DNA of 11,382 bases from Pseudomonadota bacterium (lineage in GTDB: Bacteria > Pseudomonadota > Gammaproteobacteria > Burkholderiales > Burkholderiaceae_C), in the NCBI GenBank assembly GCA_023422975.1, contig JAFAGF010000053.1:1-11382 (forward strand), written 5' to 3'. Below are positions 6,532-11,382 of this stretch, one piece after another. Positions within the stretch are counted from its first letter, which is position 1. Each line of letters begins with the position of its first letter. The translations under genes and the position numbers were made by a program. The notes under the pieces were generated by a model that saw only the letters and a list, made by a program, of their open reading frames with translations, made no database searches and was not told where the DNA came from.

Positions 6532-7620
6532 TTAGCGCTTGCGCTCCAGCAGCATGGAGTCGCCATAGCTGAAGAAACGATACTCCTTGGCAATCGCGTG
6601 CTGGTACACCTCCATGATGTGCTTGTAGCCGGCCAAGGCGCTCACCAGCATCATCAAGGTGCTCTTGGGCAGGTGGAAGTTGGTGATCAGCGCATCCACC
6701 ACGCGGAACTCAAACCCCGGGGTGATGAAGATGTTGGTGTCGCCCGAGATCTGGCCCGTGCGCGCCCAGGACTCCAGCGTGCGCACGCTGGTCGTTCCCA
6801 CGGCGATGATGCGGCCACGTCGCTGGCGGCAGCGCTCCAGCGCGGCCAGGGTCTCGAAGGGAATGTTGTACCACTCGGTGTGCATCTGGTGTTCGGCCAA
6901 GTTCTCGGTCTTGACTGGCTGGAACGTGCCCGCGCCCACGTGCAGGGTCACCGCAGCGGTTTCCACGCCTTTTTCCTTCAGCGCAGCCAGCACCTTGTCG
7001 TCAAAGTGCAGGGCGGCGGTGGGGGCGGCCACGGCGCCGGGGTGGCTGGCAAACACGGTTTGGTAGCGCTCGGTGTCTTCGGCTTCGTCCGGGTCTGCGT
7101 CGCTGTTTTGGTTGCGTGCAATATAGGGCGGCAAGGGCAGGTGACCAAACTGTTCCATCAGCTCCCACGGCGTTTCGCCGTTGTCGCCTTGCAGCGCAAA
7201 GCGGAACAGCGGGCCGCTTTCATCGGGCCAGCGGCCCAGCAAGGTGGCATCAAAACCGCCTTTGCCCAAACCGCCGTGCAAATGCACCTTGGCGCCGGGC
7301 AGCGGTTTTTTGCTGACCTTCATGTGCGCCACGACTTCGTTGCCTTGCAGCACGCGCTCAATCAGCAGTTCCAGCTTGCCGCCGCTGGCTTTTTCGCCAA
7401 ACACACGGGCCTTGACCACCTTGGTGTCGTTGAACACCAGCAAGTCGCCTTCGTGCAGCAAGTCGGGGAGTTCTTTGAAGATGCGGTCGACCAACTCGGG
7501 CGCGCGCGCATCCAGCAGGCGCGAGCCGCTGCGTTCTGCAGCCGGGTGTTGGGCAATCAGGTGCTCGGGGAGCACAAAGTCGAAATCACTGAGGGTATGA
7601 GCGCGGGGGCTGAGAGACAT
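6532..7620 (-). CDS. queA: S-adenosylmethionine:tRNA ribosyltransferase-isomerase
   Basis: QueA transfers and rearranges the ribosyl part of S-adenosylmethionine onto 7-aminomethyl-7-deazaguanine at position 34 of Asp, Asn, His and Tyr tRNAs, giving epoxyqueuosine. The 362-residue protein has the family motifs in order: [18 protein letters not shown] (10-27), [16 protein letters not shown] (60-75), LPLPPYI (161-167), ERYQTVFA (184-191), [13 protein letters not shown] (194-206), [11 protein letters not shown] (226-236), GTTSVRTLE (275-283), [14 protein letters not shown] (313-326) and [12 protein letters not shown] (347-358). ATG 7620 is chosen because the family begins just before the DFDFVLP stretch; upstream in-frame codons to a TTG at 7683 look non-coding. 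No strong Shine-Dalgarno is seen. A short insert with many acidic residues (about 171-183) is a normal variable region. It converges on the ABC operon and diverges from the hemerythrin-GGDEF gene. Confidence 0.97.
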   Translation of the reverse strand: MSLSPRAHTLSDFDFVLPEHLIAQHPAAERSGSRLLDARAPELVDRIFKELPDLLHEGDLLVFNDTKVVKARVFGEKASGGKLELLIERVLQGNEVVAHMKVSKKPLPGAKVHLHGGLGKGGFDATLLGRWPDESGPLFRFALQGDNGETPWELMEQFGHLPLPPYIARNQNSDADPDEAEDTERYQTVFASHPGAVAAPTAALHFDDKVLAALKEKGVETAAVTLHVGAGTFQPVKTENLAEHQMHTEWYNIPFETLAALERCRQRRGRIIAVGTTSVRTLESWARTGQISGDTNIFITPGFEFRVVDALITNFHLPKSTLMMLVSALAGYKHIMEVYQHAIAKEYRFFSYGDSMLLERKR

Positions 7621-7632
7621 GCGTGTTCTTGA

Positions 7633-7647
7633 GGGCTTGACAAGCCC
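7633..7647. promoter_or_regulatory. 7-1-7 palindrome just upstream of queA
   Basis: GGGCTTGACAAGCCC is a perfect inverted repeat with a single central base, 12 bases before the queA start codon. In RNA it could form a short hairpin next to the initiation site; in DNA it could be a dimeric operator. It also contains TTGACA on the + strand, but no good -10 element follows at the right distance. It does not look like a known preQ1 riboswitch. Role unknown. Confidence 0.35.
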
Positions 7648-7764
7648 GTTCCAAGGTAAAACCAAAGGCAACAATTCTCGCAAATCTACGGGCGTGGTGG
7701 CAGCAAGTGCCAGCCAATGTCCCTGTTGGTATTGGGTAACTCCTTAGCGCTGTACTTGCATCCT

Positions 7765-7778
7765 TTGATACGTATCAC
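7765..7778 (+). promoter_or_regulatory. FNR/ANR-like box
   Basis: TTGATACGTATCAC matches the FNR consensus TTGAT-N4-ATCAA at nine of ten specified bases. Its inner 12 bases are a perfect palindrome. The centre is 41.5 bases before position 7813, and a TACACT hexamer at 7801-7806 would be the -10 element for a start at 7813. This is the geometry of class II FNR activation. The gene downstream carries an oxygen-binding hemerythrin domain, which fits. Binding is not shown. Confidence 0.5.
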
Positions 7779-7800
7779 GACCTGCTGTAAAAGTACTTCT

Positions 7801-7806
7801 TACACT
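7801..7806 (+). promoter_or_regulatory. Candidate -10 element for the hemerythrin-GGDEF gene
   Basis: TACACT matches TATAAT at four of six bases, including the key first T-A and the final T. It lies at -12 to -7 if transcription starts at 7813. No good -35 hexamer precedes it, as is common for activator-dependent promoters. Another weak option is TACATA at 7811-7816. Confidence 0.35.
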
Positions 7807-7856
7807 TGATTACATATCGCAGGCATCGTTCTTTTTATCTATCCAGGGCACCGATC

Positions 7857-9005
7857 ATGGACACCGCATTTGTATGGGATCAGCATTTCGTCACGGAACT
7901 GGATTCCGTGGATGAGCAGCACCATGCGTTGGTGGATTTGTTCAATGAGCTCAGCCGGGGCTTGTTCTCCAAGCGCAGCGATCGCGAAGTGGTGCTGGCA
8001 GACACCTATGCCCGCTTGCTGGCGTACACCGAGCACCATTTCCAGGAAGAGGAAGAGCTGATGCTGAAGTTTGCGGTGGACCCCCGGCACGTGGAAAGCC
8101 ACCACAGCATGCATCAGCAGTTTGTGGAGCAAGTCATCATGCTGTGGGCGCAGCGCACCACCATGAGCGACCCCGCGACAACCTTGGTGGGTTTTCTGAC
8201 TTCCTGGCTAGGACTGCACATTCTGGGGATTGACCAGTCCATGGCGCGGCAAATCAAGTCCATTCAGGAAGGCATGTTGCCCGCAGATGCCTATGACAAA
8301 GAGCGCGGCAACCACGACAACGGCACGCAGGCCTTGCTCAAAATGATTGGCAAGCTCTATACGGCGCTGACATCGCAGAACGCCCAGCTGGCACTGGCCA
8401 ATCAGACGCTGGAAGCGCGGGTGGCTCGCCGTACCCGAGAACTGGAAGAAGCCAACACGCGCTTGAAGGCGCTGTCCAACACCGATGCCTTGCTAGGCAT
8501 TGCCAACCGTGCGCACTTCAACGAGCGGCTGGAGCAAACCTGTGCCATTGCGCGGCGCAGTGGCCGCCCTGTGGGCATGGTGTTGATTGATGTGGATTAT
8601 TTCAAGCGCTACAACGACCGCTACGGTCACTTGCAAGGTGATGCCTGTTTGCAAGAGGTTGCCAAGGCCATTCAAGGCTGTGCGCACCGCGAAACTGATC
8701 TGGTGGCGCGCTATGGCGGGGAGGAGTTTGCCGTGATTTTGCCGGACACCAATATGGAAGGCGCGATGGCCGTGGCGCAGCGCATGGTGGATGCGGTGCA
8801 AGCGCTGGAGCTGGTGCATGAAAGTTCGCAAATGGCCAAGGTGGTGACCATCAGCGCGGGCGTCTTCAGCCAGGTGCCTACAGGTGCGGGCGCCAAATTG
8901 CTGGTGCGTGAGGCCGATGAAGCGCTATACCGCGCTAAAAGTGCAGGGCGCAATCGGGTGATGGGGCCAGCATCCCCGGTGGCAGCGTCTGGCGTGGCTT
9001 CTTAG
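7857..9005 (+). CDS. Bacteriohemerythrin-GGDEF diguanylate cyclase
   Basis: A 382-residue soluble protein predicted to make cyclic di-GMP under control of an oxygen- or redox-sensing di-iron centre. The N-terminal hemerythrin domain (about 5-135) has the full ligand set: His22 (DEQHH), His61 and Glu65 (HHFQEE), His82 and His86 (HSMH), and His121 and Asp126 (HILGID). A linker follows with a likely coiled coil (about 171-207). The GGDEF domain (about 205-370) has an active-site GGEEF at 287-291, the metal-binding D245VD region, and an RxxD inhibitory site at 278-281, so it looks active and product-inhibited. A Vibrio cholerae protein of this plan has been reported to have redox-dependent cyclase activity. 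ATG 7857 is preferred over upstream in-frame codons because the hemerythrin fold starts at FVWDQHF. It has an FNR-like box upstream and faces an HD-GYP gene 19 bases away. Confidence 0.93.
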   Translation: MDTAFVWDQHFVTELDSVDEQHHALVDLFNELSRGLFSKRSDREVVLADTYARLLAYTEHHFQEEEELMLKFAVDPRHVESHHSMHQQFVEQVIMLWAQRTTMSDPATTLVGFLTSWLGLHILGIDQSMARQIKSIQEGMLPADAYDKERGNHDNGTQALLKMIGKLYTALTSQNAQLALANQTLEARVARRTRELEEANTRLKALSNTDALLGIANRAHFNERLEQTCAIARRSGRPVGMVLIDVDYFKRYNDRYGHLQGDACLQEVAKAIQGCAHRETDLVARYGGEEFAVILPDTNMEGAMAVAQRMVDAVQALELVHESSQMAKVVTISAGVFSQVPTGAGAKLLVREADEALYRAKSAGRNRVMGPASPVAASGVAS

Positions 9006-9024
9006 GCCTCTGCTGCCACGCGTT

Positions 9025-10269
9025 TCACGCGCTGGCCGTTGCGACTGCTTTTTGCCACAGCTGTTCTAAGTTGGTGAAGGGCCATTTGCTGGGGTCTTCG
9101 CCCGCCACAATGCGCTCGTCGGGCAGCTTTTCCAGATCCAGAAGTTTGGCAGGGCGCAGCATGCGCTGCAGGCCGATGTGATAGAAGGCCGCCACCTGTG
9201 GCGTGGACATGCTGTTTTGTGCGGGCGCGCAGACCACACCCAGCAAGCCCGATTGCAGGCGTACCAGACTACCTACGGGATACAAGCCAATCGCCTTCAC
9301 AAAGGTTTCAAAAATCTGTGCGTCCAGATGGGTGTGGCACCACTGGGCCATGCGCTGGAGTGCGACGCCCGGGGCCCAGCCCTTTTTGTAAGGTCGGTCG
9401 GAGGTAATGGCGTCATACACATCACAAATTGTGGTCATGCGCGTCAGCAAGCGGATGTCGGCGCCTGCGAGGCCGTGGGGGTAGCCTTTGCCATCCATGC
9501 GTTCGTGGTGATGCAGGCAGGCATCGAGCACGTCTTCATCCTGCACTGATCCTTGCAGCATTAAAAAGCCTTTGACCGGGTGGCGCTGCATGTGTTTGAA
9601 CTCCTCGTCGGTCAACGCCCCCGGTTTGTTCAAGATGTTGGGGTCCGAGTGGGCTTTGCCCATGTCATGCAGCAGCCCGGCCATGCCGGCTTGCATGATT
9701 TGCGCTTCGCTGAGCTCCATTTTCCGGGCCAGCGCCACCATCAGGCCGCACACTGCCACCGAGTGCATATAGGTGTAGTTGTCGGAGGTCTTGAGGCGCG
9801 CCATGCTGATCAGCGCATCGGGGTGGCGCTCTACAGAGCTGCACACTGCCTGCACAAGGGTGCTGGCTGTTGAGAGATCCAGTGCACGGCCCATGCGTGC
9901 TTCGCTGAACATGCGCATGACGGCATCGCTGGCTTCATCGCACATGGCGGAAGCCCGCTCGAGTTCTTGATTCAGGGATGCCGGGGTGGTGTCTTCGGCA
10001 AATGCGGCAAGCACGGAAGCGGGCAGCGCTTGCGTGGTGTTCAGCCCCTTTCGGGTGTCGATCCACACTTCCTGCACGGGGCTGGCGCGCAGCTTGGCCA
10101 GCACTTCGGTGGTATCGACCAAAAACGAGGTGCGCCAAAAATCATGGGCCAGCCATGCTCCGCACAAGGTGTGGACATACATTCCAACTTGCAGTTGTTC
10201 GATACGAATCTTTTTGAGCATGAACGGGCAGGAACAGGACGTGCAACATGTAGAAGCGACAGCAGACAT
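9025..10269 (-). CDS. DUF3391/HD-GYP cyclic di-GMP phosphodiesterase
   Basis: A 414-residue protein expected to hydrolyse cyclic di-GMP. A DUF3391 domain (LKKIRIEQLQVGMYV onward, about 18-150) is followed by an HD-GYP domain (about 155-340). The catalytic signature is complete: HDMGK (201-205), His230, the HHER-DGKGYP motif (254-264) and ICDVYDA with Asp283, plus YMHSVAV before them, so it should be an active metal-dependent enzyme. Two starts are possible. ATG 10269 has AAAAGG five bases upstream and adds 16 residues with a Cys cluster (CCTSCSC). ATG 10221 begins at MLKKI, where the family usually starts, but has no visible ribosome site. I report the longer form, with doubt. It converges on the GGDEF cyclase and diverges from recG. 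No signal peptide or membrane segment is seen. Confidence 0.92.
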   Translation of the reverse strand: MSAVASTCCTSCSCPFMLKKIRIEQLQVGMYVHTLCGAWLAHDFWRTSFLVDTTEVLAKLRASPVQEVWIDTRKGLNTTQALPASVLAAFAEDTTPASLNQELERASAMCDEASDAVMRMFSEARMGRALDLSTASTLVQAVCSSVERHPDALISMARLKTSDNYTYMHSVAVCGLMVALARKMELSEAQIMQAGMAGLLHDMGKAHSDPNILNKPGALTDEEFKHMQRHPVKGFLMLQGSVQDEDVLDACLHHHERMDGKGYPHGLAGADIRLLTRMTTICDVYDAITSDRPYKKGWAPGVALQRMAQWCHTHLDAQIFETFVKAIGLYPVGSLVRLQSGLLGVVCAPAQNSMSTPQVAAFYHIGLQRMLRPAKLLDLEKLPDERIVAGEDPSKWPFTNLEQLWQKAVATASA

Positions 10270-10316
10270 GTTAGCCTTTTCGCTATCACTTGAAGATTCT
10301 CAACTGTTAACGATTC

Positions 10317-11382
10317 ATGCCTTCCGCGTCGACCCCTTCCGTCAAAAAAACAGCGCCCAGTGCGGCCCAGCAAGCCATGCACAAGCTGGGGCTGGTGCGG
10401 GATATCGACCTGGTGCTGCACCTGCCGCTGCGCTATGAGGATGAAACCAAGATCACCTTGCTGCGCAATGCCCGCGATGGCGATACGGTGCAGATTGAAG
10501 CCACCGTTACGCAGTGTGAGGTGCAGCTGCGACCACGTCGCATGCTGAAGGTGACGGTGGAGGATGGCACTGGCACGTGCGTGTTGACGTTTTTTAGCTT
10601 CTACCCCTCGCAGCAAAAAACGATGGCCGTGGGGACGGTGCTGCGCATCCGGGGGGAAATCAAGGGCGGTTTCTGGGGGCGGCAGATGATGCACCCGGCC
10701 TTCAAAGTGGCCGGGGGAGAGCTGCCCCAAGCGCTGACGCCGGTGTACCCCACGGCGGCGGGATTGCCGCAGCCGTATTTGCGCCGAGCCATCGCCAGCG
10801 CCATGCAGCGCGTACAACTGCCTGAAACCTTGCCGCCCGATACCCCGCCGCCGGTGATGAATTATTGGGGTGAAAATGGCCTTCAACCCTTGATGGGTTT
10901 GCGTGAGGCGCTCGCTTTCTTGCACCACCCAACGCCGGATGTGGCCCTGGCTACGCTGGAAGACCATTCCCACCCCGCATGGCAGCGGCTGAAAGCCGAA
11001 GAGTTGTTGGCCCAGCAGTTGTCGCAATACCAGGCCCGGCAAGAGCGGGCGGCATTGCGTGCACCCGTGCTGACAGTGCCCGTGGCAGAAGAAGGTAATC
11101 TGACGCTGGTGGAGCAGTTTTTGCAGCAGCTGCCTTTTGGGCTGACAGGGGCGCAACAACGGGTGTGCCGAGAAATCGCCCAGGATATGGCGCGTGCCAT
11201 GCCTATGCACCGCTTGCTGCAGGGCGATGTCGGCTCTGGCAAAACGGTGGTGGCAGCCATGTCGGCCATGGTGTGCATTGCCTCGGGCTGGCAGTGCGCG
11301 CTGATGGCACCCACCGAAATTTTGGCCGAACAGCACTTTGGCAAGCTGGTGGGCTGGCTGGAGCCTATTTTGGCCCCACTGG
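10317..11382 (+). CDS. recG: ATP-dependent DNA helicase RecG, N-terminal part (3' end outside window)
   Basis: RecG is a monomeric superfamily 2 helicase that remodels stalled replication forks and branched recombination intermediates. The frame stays open from ATG 10317 to the end of the window, giving 355 residues, roughly half of the usual protein. It has an N-terminal LHLPLRYED motif (34-42), the OB-fold wedge domain (about 55-135, with VEDGTGTCVLTFF), the YP-T-GL linker stretch (144-150), the FGLTGAQQRV motif (274-283), Walker A GDVGSGKT (303-310) and motif Ia MAPTEILAEQH (330-340). A TAA at 10308-10310 in the same frame makes ATG 10317 the first possible ATG. No clear Shine-Dalgarno sequence precedes it. 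It diverges from the HD-GYP gene across a gap of 47 bases (95 if that gene starts at 10221). Helicase motifs II-VI lie beyond the window. Confidence 0.97.
   Translation, partial: MPSASTPSVKKTAPSAAQQAMHKLGLVRDIDLVLHLPLRYEDETKITLLRNARDGDTVQIEATVTQCEVQLRPRRMLKVTVEDGTGTCVLTFFSFYPSQQKTMAVGTVLRIRGEIKGGFWGRQMMHPAFKVAGGELPQALTPVYPTAAGLPQPYLRRAIASAMQRVQLPETLPPDTPPPVMNYWGENGLQPLMGLREALAFLHHPTPDVALATLEDHSHPAWQRLKAEELLAQQLSQYQARQERAALRAPVLTVPVAEEGNLTLVEQFLQQLPFGLTGAQQRVCREIAQDMARAMPMHRLLQGDVGSGKTVVAAMSAMVCIASGWQCALMAPTEILAEQHFGKLVGWLEPILAPL

Noticed and set aside
6493..7632. Long + strand open frame opposite queA
   Set aside because: The - strand protein has every QueA motif, while the + strand translation has no recognisable domain.
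7637..7642. Perfect TTGACA taken as a -35 element on the + strand
   Set aside because: No acceptable -10 hexamer lies 16-18 bases downstream, and the motif is explained by the palindrome that contains it.
10246..10271. Two ACATGT copies 20 bases apart between the HD-GYP and recG genes
   Set aside because: Six-base palindromes are common, and one copy overlaps the predicted HD-GYP start codon; there is no further symmetry.

Overview
The window looks like a piece of a betaproteobacterial chromosome, most likely family Comamonadaceae (Burkholderiales). The evidence is the high G+C coding sequence, proteobacterial-type Ung, QueA and RecG, and an inverted repeat built on agctgctag/ctagcagct, a core I recall from intergenic repeats of that family. 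This is a judgement from reading only; no search was run. I see no tRNA, rRNA, CRISPR array or insertion sequence.

Layout. (1) Positions 1-575, + strand: the 3' end of ung (uracil-DNA glycosylase), then a small two-helix membrane protein of the DUF2798 type. (2) Positions 600-2410, - strand: an orphan Wzz-type chain-length protein with visibly lower G+C and a run of nine G in its coding strand. Upstream of it lies an EamA-type transporter gene broken by a one-base frameshift inside a perfect 11-bp inverted repeat. (3) Positions 2411-2712: a regulatory gap with a near-consensus Fur box and a sigma70-like promoter. (4) Positions 2713-6390, + strand: a tightly packed four-gene siderophore ABC importer (binding protein, two permeases, ATPase), closed by a nested double hairpin that can terminate transcription from both sides. 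(5) Positions 6532-7620, - strand: queA. (6) Positions 7857-10269: a bacteriohemerythrin-GGDEF diguanylate cyclase (+) facing a DUF3391/HD-GYP phosphodiesterase (-). (7) Positions 10317 to the end, + strand: the 5' part of recG.

How the parts may work together. The ABC operon takes up a ferric siderophore, probably a catecholate. Its binding protein carries the His, Tyr and three Arg residues that CeuE/VctP-type proteins use on ferric catecholates, and the Fur box makes it iron-repressed. The cyclase and phosphodiesterase would make and break cyclic di-GMP. The cyclase carries a complete di-iron hemerythrin ligand set, and its upstream region has an FNR/ANR-like box placed exactly for class II activation. 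That suggests oxygen could act twice, on expression and on enzyme activity.

I found no wholly new system. The points most worth checking are the FNR-like box, the poly-G tract in the Wzz gene, the frameshift within a palindrome, and the nested hairpin.
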